Source: Gnetum montanum (Eukaryota; Streptophyta; Gnetopsida; Gnetales; Gnetaceae). Taken from it: 64,000 nucleotides of DNA. Each line of letters begins with the position of its first letter. Position 1 is the first letter of the stretch. The DNA lies in assembly GCA_015680685.1 (NCBI GenBank), contig MNCI01006163.1, forward strand, positions 1-64,000, written 5' to 3'. The position numbers and the translations under genes were made by a program. This document shows positions 1-10,206 of the stretch, in pieces. The notes beneath the pieces were generated by a model. It had not been told where the DNA came from. It saw only the letters and a list, made by a program, of their open reading frames with translations, and made no database searches.

Positions 1-43
1 CGTATTCGTATGGTTGAGTGTAGGGGTACCTCGCTACTCATCA
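1..43 (+). repeat. 3' end of an Athila-type LTR (element F family)
   Basis: This stretch matches the last 43 bases of the LTR at 29128-29917 and of the LTR at 1546-2314, ending in CTCATCA. The sequence that follows is not a primer-binding site but matches the post-integrase spacer of element A (about 43630 onward). Either F has lost gag and pol between its LTRs, or this is a solo LTR end or a misjoin. The rest of the LTR lies outside the window. Confidence 0.7.
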
Positions 44-1545
44 GGGTGTGACTTCAAGGGAACTTGATGTTTTTATGTTGGTCATTCGCTTGGGTGCTTG
101 GCTATTTTCTTCTTGAGTTTTATTACCGTTCCGATGTTACCCAATTATCGGAAGCTGAGACAATAAAAAATAAGAAGTCTTTGCATGGTGTGGTTCCCAC
201 GCATAAAAACACAAAACACAAAAAAAAAACAAAGTGAGGATTCAAAGCACACCCCTTAGATGAAATAAAATTTGGGCTGCAAGCATTGGTTATGGAACCA
301 AAGTGTTCCCTCTAACTAAGGCCCTTCTCGCTTCCCATTTCCTCCTTTGTTTCGTCGGAATGGTGGTGGCTCTTAGAAGATGCATCCTCATTATCCAAGT
401 GGATAGATTAACCGAATGCATTGATGCGAAGTCACTAGAAGTGGTTGGTTTGAGCCCGGAGTTGGAAAGAGATTTGCCAAGTCACACTAACCATAAAACA
501 CACAAGGGGTTGTACACCACCTTGTTCTTGGGATTCCATTCCATTTCTCTTCGCTCCATCCTTCTCTCCATTGTTCACCTCATTGCCCATTGTATCATTA
601 GTGTATATTTTGGTAGATATATTGTTTTCTTTTTGGTAAATTCTTCTAGTTAAGACTTTAACTCTTGTTCCAAAGGACATTCCCAGAGCCTACGGACTCC
701 TTGAATGTGGGTTTGTCAGGGCATTAAAGGGCATGAACCTACTTTGGGGAGGACCCACTAACATTCCTATTTGGAACATTAGTTAACTTCTTTTCCTTAA
801 CATTTTGTAATTAATTTTATTTTTGTTCATTTCCATCTTGACATCCACTTCATTGATGCCATAGTTGTCCCTTTTTACCTATCTTTCTTACTCCTGTTCT
901 TTCTCCATTCTAACGCTACTGGAGGTTCGCGATTAGTCATGGGGGTACGGGGCCCGCTTTTTTCGATTTTCTCCTAAGCCCCAAATTTTTTCATTTCTCT
1001 TCCTAACCCCTACACCTTTGGTAGTCATCATCTATATCTTCCCAGGTCCATATCAGCCATACCACAACCTAGCCAATGGACTTACACCGAAGCAAGGTAT
1101 TAATTACTTAATGATTCAATTACCCTTGCTAATACATGATTGTGTTGTGTGTGTAGATGGCAATCATACAACAACGAACCGGATCTGGCGTTGGAGCAAA
1201 CACTTGGAATGGAGCAGCACTGAAGCATCTATGCAAGGAGTAGAATTGATGATGCGCTTACGGATGGACAACGGAAGGCGCAATCTAGGAGTTGGCAGCA
1301 TCAAGACTCTTCTCTCTTCTTCTTTTCTCTTCTCTCTCCTCTTTTCTCTCAGCTGCCAAATGTGGCCTGATGTCATTGTAATAAGGTGTTCACCCTTGTT
1401 GTCATGAATGGCAGTCTTGTCAAGTCTTGTAATAATGGACCGTTCACATGTCATTCCATTAGTTCCATTCCCCTCAATAATCCCATACCTACCCGATATC
1501 ATTGTAAGGAACTTGAGAACAAGTTTTCATTCAGTCATGGGGGTA
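44..1545 (+). mobile_element. Internal 3' remnant of Athila-like element F (post-integrase spacer, start of ORF3 region)
   Basis: Non-coding remnant. It shares short blocks in order with element A from about 43630: GTGACTTCAA..GGGAA, then a CATGGTGTGGTTCCCA block followed by an A-rich run and ATTCAAAGCACACCCCTTA, then CCTCTAACT. Around 1155 an ATG directly follows an AG, as at the ORF3 start of A (45191), but it is open for only about 28 codons. A 44-nt pyrimidine tract at 1307-1350 ends in CAG. Just before the LTR is a G-rich run (ATGGGGGTA), a plausible polypurine tract. Gag, protease, RT and integrase are absent, so this is a deletion derivative. Confidence 0.65.
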
Positions 1546-2314
1546 TGATGAGACGCGATATGCACAAGCCGCAATATCGCATCCCCTGTGATATCGCATA
1601 CGTGATATCGCGGTCTACCGCCAAATCTATAAATAAGAGGCAACACTCCCCTCATTTCAAATCCTAGGCTAGAAGTAGCGAAGCTCTGGAGGATTGATCA
1701 CCCCCGAGATAGAATATTTTCCATGTGCCTGCAGTAGGAGTCCCCCAAGTGAACGGTTCTTTAATCGAGCAGCTTTGTACCTGAACACAAGTTGTGTACA
1801 GCAATAAAGACAAGCTTTGTGGATAAACCTTGCAGTACATGGATAGGTTTAATTAATTTTATTTACTACTTTCCTAGTAATGCGGCATGAGTACAACTTG
1901 GTTACGAGCATTGACGAATGTGTACGGCTAGCCAAGGAATCGGCTACTCATCGCGATTAAATTCTCTCACCCTTACCTCCTAGAATGTGGGACAAGTACG
2001 ACTTGATTACGAGCATCTACGAATGTGTACGGCTAGTCAAGGAATCGGCTGCTTGTCACACTTAGGCTAGTTAGGTGCCTCAGTACGATCGCTTCGAGCA
2101 CGTGCATTACGTGTGGTAATCCCAGTAATGATTAGCATTTGGTAGCCACAGTTGCATAGTTCAGGGTGTGTATGGCAAGTGGGNGAAGACAACAATTAAT
2201 TAACCTCAAGTGTTCCTTGCGGCGTTTAGGCATTTAGTCTGCAGAGTTCGACCGGATCGCACGTGCTACGCTCGTTTCGTATGGTTGACTGTAGGGGTAC
2301 CTCACCACTCATCA
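1546..2314 (+). repeat. 3' LTR of element F
   Basis: 769 bp that starts TGATGAGA and ends CTCATCA, a near-perfect terminal inverted repeat. It is the same family as the LTR at 29128-29917. Near the start is a GATATCGC-rich inverted repeat, followed by a TATA box within CTATAAATAAGAGG at about 1628-1641. No 5-bp target duplication is visible: GGGTA lies on the left and ATCTT on the right. The right side abuts the truncated LTR of element E. A single N at 2184 interrupts the LTR. Confidence 0.85.
2184..2184. other. Single-N gap
   Basis: Lies in the F LTR within GTGGG-N-GAAGACAAC, where the related LTR at 29128-29917 reads AGTGGGAAGACAAC without a break. Confidence 0.8.
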
Positions 2315-3374
2315 ATCTTACATCGTGTATCAGCTTACACAAGCTAGTTTACGCCCATAGAAGCAGATACAATTTGGAGCGTAAGAGCTTGACAAGCTTA
2401 CAAATGATGAAAATTTACAATAAAAGTGATAGTGTACAACAAGATAAATTGACTCTAGTTTGCTTGGAACTTCTCGATCCATGGATTGACTACTGTAGGG
2501 TGCCAATGTGAGTGGTTTTATGGCTTTTTGAGGCATCTATGTTTTACAAAAGCTTCCAGCATGAGTTTATTTTGTCTTGGCGTGTCCTCAGTGTGTGTTT
2601 GGCATGCTTTTGACTGGGCATGATCAGTCCGCACGTTGGACTCACCCTGCCAGCGTGACCTGAGCATGACCTAGGCATGAGCAAGATGAAAATAATACAT
2701 TTCACACCAATTTTTGATCTTTGAAGCCTGTTCTTTGAGTGCAACAGTTTTTTGATTGCGGTTGACCCTGAGAGTGAACTACATGTTGAAAACTAAGCTT
2801 GGGTGTGCCTTGATTTGAGCCACTTTTGGTAGGTCACGCTGGACTCACGCTGCCAGCGTGAGTTGAGCGTGACCTCCGTGTGAGTACCAAAATCTTTGTG
2901 ATTTTGGACCTGAAGTCTAGAATTTTGGAGGCTGGGACTAGAAGTAGGATGACTTGCACCTTTGAAGTTGGACCATTTTGACTCAGTTTTAAGGCTCTTG
3001 GAGTTTCTCATGTTGGACTCACGCTGCTAGCGTGAGCTAAACATGACCTGAGCGTGACCTCAAAGTGACCAAGAAAATTTGTGCAATCTGGCCCAAAATC
3101 TGAACTCCCGAATGCTGAAACTTGAAGTGGACAATAGTGGCCCTATGAAGATGACTTGCACCCTTAGATTGGACCATCTTTGACTTGATCTTGAAGTCGT
3201 GAGAGTTTCTCACGCTGAGGGCAAGCCCAGCTTGACAAGCCCAGCATGAGCAAGCCTAGCTTGACAAGCTCGGCATGAGTTCCATGCCTTAGTCAAATTT
3301 TTGCCTCCCGAAAGCTCAAAAGGCTCGGAGTTGTTCTTGTTTCATAGTGTTAGGCCAAAATTAGTGGTGTTTCA
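2315..3374 (-). repeat. Truncated 3' LTR of element E
   Basis: About 1060 bp collinear with 10891-11965, the U3 part of the complete 5' LTR. It ends at TTTCA at 3374, which is TGAAACACC on the minus strand. The internal side is a purine-rich run on the minus strand (AAAGAGGGA), a good polypurine tract. The part holding the TATA box, R and U5 is missing, replaced at 2315 by the end of the F LTR. The segment contains two perfect 8-bp hairpins, CTCACGCT and AGCGTGAG around 3 bases, at 2844-2862 and 3018-3036. Confidence 0.8.
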
Positions 3375-4520
3375 TTAGTCCCTCTTTGTTGACGTTTGGA
3401 GGAATCCACCTGAGAGGCATTGACAAAGAAGCACAAAGCACCATGACCAACCAAGTACCAAACATTGTCTGTCGACCCCTAGCTGGACGTCATCGCACCG
3501 TGTTCAAAAGTACATGGGATTGGGGAAAATGCAGTTCGAGATGTAGGGGGATTGGTTGTAACCATGGGGAATCAGGAGTTGACCAAGGGTTATAATTACT
3601 GTTGGAATTGTGGGAGAGGAATGCTCTCACATGAATAAGCCATATTTTTAGTCCTTGTCAGTAGCCAGTGTTTAGCAGACTTGGAACCAAGATATAGAAG
3701 GTGTGTTCTTTGAAGAAACAAGACTCTTGTAGAGAGTTTACGGGAGCCTGTTGTAAATAGCCAAAGCCACGCGATGATGTACAACATGATCATTTGAGAC
3801 ACAAGTGTAACTATTTTTCCAAGACAATTGCCTTCCTACCTGGGGCTTGTATGAGAAGAGCCAATGATCTTTGGTCTATGATGTCAACGGGGTCATGAAG
3901 ACCTTTTTCATGTATTTTTCTCTTTGATCTTTTTTTTTGTTTTTGTTTTTTTTTTGTTCTTTTTGAAAGAGCTTACTTTCAATGTTGTACTTGTGCTCAT
4001 GCGCTTGCATTTGTATCATGTACTGTGTATTGTGTTTTGCGTTGCAATTGCTTAGAGAAACACAGTGTGCAACAGTGTATTAAGAGCTTTGGGATGAGTA
4101 GAATGTATCAAAGGGGTGTACTTGAATAGGATAAAGGGAACATGATGGGGAATAGGGAATGTATTAGGAGTTGGGAATGTACTTATGAATGGATTAATTA
4201 ACCCAGTTATGTGTGTCAGGAAGAATGTGATACCTTATTGTCATGATGAATTGCATCTGTGCACGAACGCCTCAGGTGTGTCATCCTGTAAACACAACTC
4301 CAAGAAGACAAGAAAACCATAAATGATTTGGTTAACTAAGCACTTTAAACTTGAATACAACCAAGGAGATGGAGCCACCATGTGCAATTTCAAAGTAGAC
4401 AGAGTCATGAATAGCATCAGCTTCATCAGGGTCCATGAGAGAAATTATGCAGCAAGTCTTTGTGGAGCATGTACAGCCAATTGCAGCAACATATCTTTTC
4501 AAGTATTTTCTGGTCATCAA
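3375..4520. other. Element E 3' region, no recognisable gene
   Basis: Lies between the 3' LTR and the repeat array of element E. Short open frames exist on both strands, but none has a recognisable retrotransposon motif or extends past about 70 codons. A T-rich run with repeated TTTTTG is present near 3930-3965. RT and integrase would be expected upstream of this area if they had been retained. I see no trace of them. Confidence 0.5.
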
Positions 4521-4524
4521 TGAT

Positions 4525-5324
4525 GTCTCCAGTTTATAGTCTTAGCAGACTGTTGCGAGTTAGTTTCACGTCATAACCCTTTGGATGGTGCCAGTTTAGC
4601 ATTGTAGCAAATGGTGCAGTGCTAGTTTATAGTCGTAGTGGACTGTGAAGAGGCAAACCAGTTTATAGTCTTAGTGGACTCTACATGCTAATTTTACATC
4701 ATGGCAGATAAATGTGGAAATTTAGTGTCATGCTGAACAGAGCTCTATGGTGCCAGTTTCAAGTCATAGCCCCAAGACCATTATATGGTATCAGTTTTAG
4801 GTCATGATGCCAGGACTGTTATGTACCTCAAGTTCATCAGACATAGTACCGTTTCAGGTACAGGTGATTTGTGGGATTAGCGAACTTGTTCCCATCCATG
4901 TTAGCAAGTTTGAACGCTCCGTTATTGTGTGCCTTGGTGACTATGTAAGGTCCTCTTCGCCTGTGAGTGTTTTATTATGGCACTTACTTTTGTATGGTTT
5001 TATTGTTTTTAGTGTTAGTGTTACTGTTCTTCTAGGTTTTGTATTCATGAGTTGTTTTGTTATGCTTACCTGTGCGTTTATTTTTCATTCCATTATAGGG
5101 ACTTTGTAATGATGAGGCTGGCCCCAATGGAGTGGGAGCAGATGATGTGGAGGATTTTGGGGACCAGCCCCCTCCTAGTATTGATGTGTGAACTAACTGT
5201 TAGTCCAGCTTTAGCTACCGAATGTTTTGGATTTTTGATGTCTAATGGAAATGTATGGGGATAGATGTAATGATATGGATTTATTCGTGGCATAATGTGT
5301 TGGCATTCTATTGCCATGTTGACA

Positions 5325-5359
<35 letters not shown>

Positions 5360-5870
5360 ATATTTATATTTTTCTTTTTTCTTTTTTTGTTATTTTTTTC
5401 TTATTTTCCTAGGTATATTATGAACATATGCGTGTAGTTGAATGTAAAATGAGATTCCAAAATGTAGAACGAAACGTAAGGCAAATATTTGTAAAAGGAA
5501 AAGTAACGAGAATGCAAAATTGAAATTGCAACTTGTGACATGTAAATGAAAATTTGACATAACGTAACGAGAGTTTGTAAATTTTTAACATACTGAGCTC
5601 TAGTTTAAGGCCATTTCGGGCCATGCACATCAATTTAGAGTCATGGTGGACCGTTGTATCTGTGTTGAAAAAAGAAAGAGGAATTACTAGTTTTAGGCCA
5701 TAGTGGGCCAAAAGTGATAACAGCTTTAGGAGACTTAAAAGGAATAGGCCATTTTTGACCATGGCTAGTTTAACATCATTGCGGACATTCACTGGCAGTT
5801 TAACGTCGTACTGGACAGTTGGTAGTTTAACATCATTTCGGACGCTTGGTAGTTTGCTCTAGTTATTGAG
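4525..5870 (-). repeat. Interspersed degenerate array of a ~20-bp motif in the E 3' region
   Basis: A motif of the form AGTTTA-(A/T)AGTC-TTAG-TGGACT recurs at about 4530, 4625 and 4663. Related forms AGTTTAACATCATTGCGGAC, AGTTTAACGTCGTACTGGAC and AGTTTAACATCATTTCGGAC occur at about 5764-5850. Intermediate variants such as TTTAGGCCATAGTGGGCC lie near 5600-5710. On the minus strand the right-hand copies are in frame with gag-protease and would read as repeats of VRNDVKL. Tandem repeats in untranslated regions are known for Ogre-type elements. Whether these are coding or UTR is not settled. Confidence 0.6.
5333..5355. repeat. (TA)n microsatellite
   Basis: An uninterrupted run of alternating T and A, followed by T-rich sequence, inside the 3' part of element E. 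Confidence 0.9.
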
Positions 5871-5959
5871 TTATTTTTTTATTCTTCGTAGTTTGACGTG
5901 AGGGGTAGGACATGTAGGTACGATCTTATACTCCCCTTCCCCTTAACTAGAAATGTTAA

Positions 5960-8900
5960 AAGGTAGCTCCTACCAAGAGACGTCAGCGGGAATGGCTCCT
6001 ATGTCTGTGTCATCCAGTGCTTCCTTAGTTTTAGTAGGATGATGGGTTAATGGTTGGTTCATGTCTTGAAGTGCACTCATGGTTTCTTGTTTAGGCTCAG
6101 AGAACTCAACCTTTGACCCTTGATCCATTCCCGAGTGCAAGGAACTGAGCGATCTTGTTGTGTCCCCGTGTATGATGATTTCACTGCCCTCATAAGGTAG
6201 GTGGATTTCTTGATGGATTGGTGAGGATACGGCTCTAAGTTGAGCTAGCCACGGTCATCATAGAATTAGATTGAACCCTGGCATTTCATCAACCACTACA
6301 AATTCAGCCAATGTGGGGAACTAGTCCCCTGCTACGAAATCCAAGGTAAGCATGCCTTTTACCACGACACGGGAACCACTGAAGGATTTTAAAAAGGAAG
6401 TTGTTGTGGGTCATATTTTCTCTATAAGGCCTAGTTTTTCGATGACAGGAAAGGGTATTATGTTTGTTGATGCACCATCATCGACATGCACCCTATGTAT
6501 CTTGAAGTGGTTGACTTGTATTGTTATGAACATAGGGGCTGTAGTGACCTCTCCAATTTTCTCATCTCACTTAATATCATTGGCACAAAATTCTAGGGAT
6601 GTGGGCCTCGATTCTTAAGGTTGTGGGGATAGTACTGCATAAATGGACGGCTCATCTATAGGAAGGTCCTCACTAACAGGAATCGAAGTCAACATATGCA
6701 CGAGAGCTTCCCGATGTACTAGTGAGGTCATTACTAGATCATACAGGGTTAAGGAGGTGTTCTTTTGTTTCCAGGCCTGTGTGACTTGGGTCAATGCACT
6801 AGCTAGATCCTTACCACTTGGAATTCTCTTGTTTGTGGAGACTTGGTCCATTTGACCTAGCATTTGTATCTCTTGTGGAGGGATTATTGTGGTAGTAACT
6901 GGGAATGTTGAGTTTGGGATACTGAGAGTGCCAGTATCTTTGTCTTGATCACTTGTGCTAGGCTCACTGGTGGACAGAACCATAAGAACAACATTTAGCG
7001 GTATGGGCTTCGGTGGTCCCAATTCGTGCCCATGATGTTCTTTTTCTAGGCACTCTCTTGTCAGCCTATTAGCAAGGCACTCTTGCAAGGGTCACAGAGG
7101 AACTGTAGGGGGTTGCATGTCAGGGTGTTTTGGCACCCGAATCACAAAGGGAGTGAGTTGCTTTTCTAATGGTGTGGTTGCTGTTGCAACAGAAGGAGGT
7201 ATGCGAACAACGAATGGTTTTTGTGGTGCAAGGAATGTGCATATGACAAAAGGGGTTTGGGGAGGTGTTGAGGTATATGTAGTTTCAAAAGGCCTGTGAG
7301 TTACAAAAGGTTTTTGAGGGATGTCTTGTCCATTGTCCACCTGGATAGTGTTAATCACATATGGTGCATCCTTAGTATTGAGAGGATCCTTGTAGATCCC
7401 CATGGGTTGGTTTTGGGGCTTTACTGGGTTTGCCTCGTCAAACATTATTTCACCCCTATCAATCATACGTTGTATATCTTGTTTTAAGGTGAAGCAGTAG
7501 TTAGTTCCGTGCCCACACCATTGGTGATATTCGCAAAACCTGTCCAACCTAAAGCCTCTTGGAATGAGGGGCTCATCGGTTGTTGCTAAAGTTGGGTTTT
7601 TAGCCAACTCATAGAATCGATCGTTTTTTTGGAACACCGTGGGGGACATTTGTTTGTGTTTGATTAACCTAGCCCTTAAAAGTTGATCTAATAATTGTGA
7701 AGGCTTCATAGGCAAGGGTGTGTACTGGGTAGGATATTTTTGTTCAAATGTACAAGTGGGACCCATGTTTATGGTTTTAGTTGAAGAAGATTCAAGCGTA
7801 TGCGTAGACGTGGTTCTTTCATGGCTGGTTGGAGCAGTGGGTTATTTTCCTTTCTGTCTAGAATTGTTAGGTTGGACTATCTTCACCATTGCTGCTACCG
7901 TCGTTTTGGATTTATCCTTATCCTTCCTCATATGTTGGCTCCTAAAGGCTAAGTAAGTTGGGCTGTTACTTGCTTGCATCGCCTCTTCTATGTTCTTAAT
8001 TTGTGCAAATGCTTGACTCGAAGTACGGGCACTCAAATAATAAAGTTTTAATTTAATGAAGTCATTCACAATAGCCTTAAGGATGGTAAGCAAGTATGTC
8101 TTAGGGATGGGCTCGTGAAGTTCATTCAGGGCTACACTCCACCTCTAGATAAATTTTTGTACTGGCTCTAGCAACACTTGTTTAATTTGAATTAGACTAT
8201 CCAGTATGGCTTCAGGCTTTAAATTATATTTGAAACCGGTAACAAACTGATGTAACAAATCCTCTAGAGAGGATATGGAGTTATGGGGTAAAGCTCGGTA
8301 CTAGTCTAAAGCTTTTCTTGTCAAGGACATAGCAAATACACGCAAAATTACATGAGGCCAGGCTTGAAACAATAGACACTCTAGTGGAAATGTTACCACA
8401 TGGGCGTTTGGATCTCCCTCTCCATTATATTTGGTTAGTTGAGGTAATGAGATTCTCTTTGGTAAGGTTAAAAGTGGAACTGAAGGGTTGATTGGGTCAT
8501 CTTAATAAAAGTCCAGCACCTTGACTTCCTTAGTGTTTGCAGTTTTAAGGTGCTTTACCTCCTCAGTTAATGAGTGCATCATTTTCTTTGTGTTTGTCCA
8601 CTCTTGGGCGATAGGCAAACCAGTTGGTTGAGTAGATTGCGATTGGTAGTAGTTTGATTGTTGCATTGTCTATGGAAAGGGAGACTGTTGGATTGTCAAT
8701 TGTTGTGGTGGAGCAACATTCAAGGATGGGATTTCAGGGTGTGGTACGTTGTAGTGAGTAGGTTGGTGTTGTTGAACAGTTGGCAAAACCCACTACTCCA
8801 TAGGTTGTGAGGTGACACCCTGAACATGTTGGGCTAAAGTAATCAGAGGTGCTTCATGGGTTCGTACTTGTGGTATGTAGTGGGTGGACATGGAAGTTGG

Positions 8901-9623
8901 TATAACTGATGGCATCCCAATTACTTGAGGTCGGAAGATTGATCCTACATTAGTTTGAGGAGGGGGTTTTTGGGACTGCACTTGCGAAGGTATGATGGAA
9001 ATGGACGTATCAGATTGAATGTTGGACATGGGGAAGGTGGTAATGGTAGTGGGTACTTCCTATAGAGAAACAGGTGCTCGAGTGTTTGCGAATAAAGGAG
9101 GAAGTATGGTTTCTTCTAGGAAAGGTTGGAATGATGGGTTTGTATGGGCATGAGGACTGACAGTGTGGTACAAATCCCCATGCTCAGATTGGGCTACAAA
9201 GTCATCTTCCTCATCTCTGCCCTAAGGCTCTATCAGAGGTGGTTGTAAGGTTTGATCCCTTGCCATGAGAAGCTGAGATATGAGTTGATGATCGGGCTTG
9301 GAAAGGGGGATCATATCAAATACTAAGGGAGTGAACTCACAACCTTCCTTGTAAATGAGCTCATAGTTTTTCTTTGCTTCTCTTTCTATGTGGTCGACAG
9401 GCAAGTTGACTTGAATCTTCACACAAATGAAGTTATATTGTTCTAGTGTGAGGATTGCGTAAGTAGGGTCCTTGCCTTATAGCCTAAGTGACTGGCAAGT
9501 TGAACCTTGAAGGTTTATTTGTTCAATGACAATTATGGGTTCTATCGCAGTCACAAGGTTTGAGGTCCCAGTCCCAAAGTAAGAGATCTGCAATGTCACT
9601 GCGTTGATCTGGGAAGATTCCAT
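5960..9623 (-). pseudogene. gag-protease of element E (decayed, single frame)
   Basis: Gag structural protein and aspartic protease of a Tat/Ogre-like retrotransposon. The chosen ATG (complement at 9621-9623) starts MESSQINAV and lies just after the leader repeats. From there to about 5960 one frame holds all recognisable parts, interrupted only by stop codons: the gag core at about 8100-8570 (LPQLTKYNGEGDPNAHV), then a Cys/His motif CEYHQWCGHGTNYCFTLK at about 7510-7560 typical of Tat-type gag, then a protease near 6480 reading VHVDDGASTNIIP, with the expected DG at the active site (usual form DxG). The later NLIL..PWL segment fits the protease C-terminus. The stops sit where C-to-T or G-to-A changes would create them, and I saw no frameshift. 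The product is not translatable as it stands. Confidence 0.75.
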
Positions 9624-9639
9624 AGTGGCGTGAATAAAC

Positions 9640-10115
9640 TAGGCTTGAGTAAGCTGGCTTGACAAGCTAGGTGTGTGTAAACTGAGCTTGACAAGCTAGG
9701 CATGAGTGAGCTAGCTTAACAAGCTGAGTGTGTGTAAATTGAGCTTGACAAGCTAGGCGTGTGTAAACTGAGCTTGACAAGTTGGGTGTGAGTGAGCTAG
9801 CTTGACAAGCTGAGTGGATGTGTACCAGGCAAGATGCAGGTTGCAAGTACCGAGAGGAGCTTACTATGATCGATCGATGGTGGTGGTGGGAACGTTACTT
9901 GGCAGACTGTCTATGAGGCGGCTTGTTCAAGCAGCGTGTGTACACTGTTTGGGTTCTGATGATGCAGTTGCAAAGTTTGAAGTGTTGGTCGTAACGTAAG
10001 AGTTTTGCAGGGTTGTACACCTGATTAGTTTAACGTGAGCAGACTAGGTTTAGCATGAGCATACTAGGATGGGCTTAAGCAAGCTGGGCTTGAGCAAGCT
10101 TAGCTTGAGTTCGGT
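9640..10115. repeat. Leader tandem repeats built on AGCTTGACAAGCT
   Basis: At 9650-9815 a unit of about 29-30 bp (GTGTGTAAACTGAGCTTGACAAGCTAGG-like) is repeated about six times with variation. Further related copies lie at about 10025-10110. Each unit carries the inverted repeat AGCTTG-A-CAAGCT, able to form a 6-bp hairpin. The same hairpin occurs in the E LTR, at about 2388-2400, 3225-3275 and 11850. On the minus-strand transcript these repeats lie between PBS and gag, where packaging or translation signals are expected in retrotransposons. A role here is inference. Confidence 0.7.
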
Positions 10116-10182
10116 ACCTAGTCTGCGCAGCATTTAAATGGTAGCATGATCAACGTTCTGATGGGACGGTAAACAGGTAGGT

Positions 10183-10198
10183 CCTCCTTCTAGCGCCA
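10183..10198 (-). promoter_or_regulatory. Primer-binding site of element E
   Basis: On the minus strand, TGGCGCTAGAAGGAGG begins eight bases inside the LTR end (CTATCAACA at 10207). It has the TGG start expected of the complement of a tRNA 3' CCA end. I do not assign the tRNA. Its position fixes the internal end of the 5' LTR at 10207, well beyond the segment shared with the truncated 3' LTR. Confidence 0.65.
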
Positions 10199-10206
10199 AT
10201 TTACTA

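Noticed and set aside
3386-3802. Open frames of about 69 codons in the 3' region of element E, tested as RT or integrase remains
   Set aside because: No catalytic motif or conserved segment can be read in any frame on either strand.
5333-5355. TA run considered as a matrix attachment or origin site
   Set aside because: A short microsatellite inside a retroelement; nothing further supports such a role.
9640-9815. Regularly spaced repeats considered as a CRISPR array
   Set aside because: The units are contiguous variants without unique spacers, they lie in a retrotransposon leader, and the DNA is plant-like.
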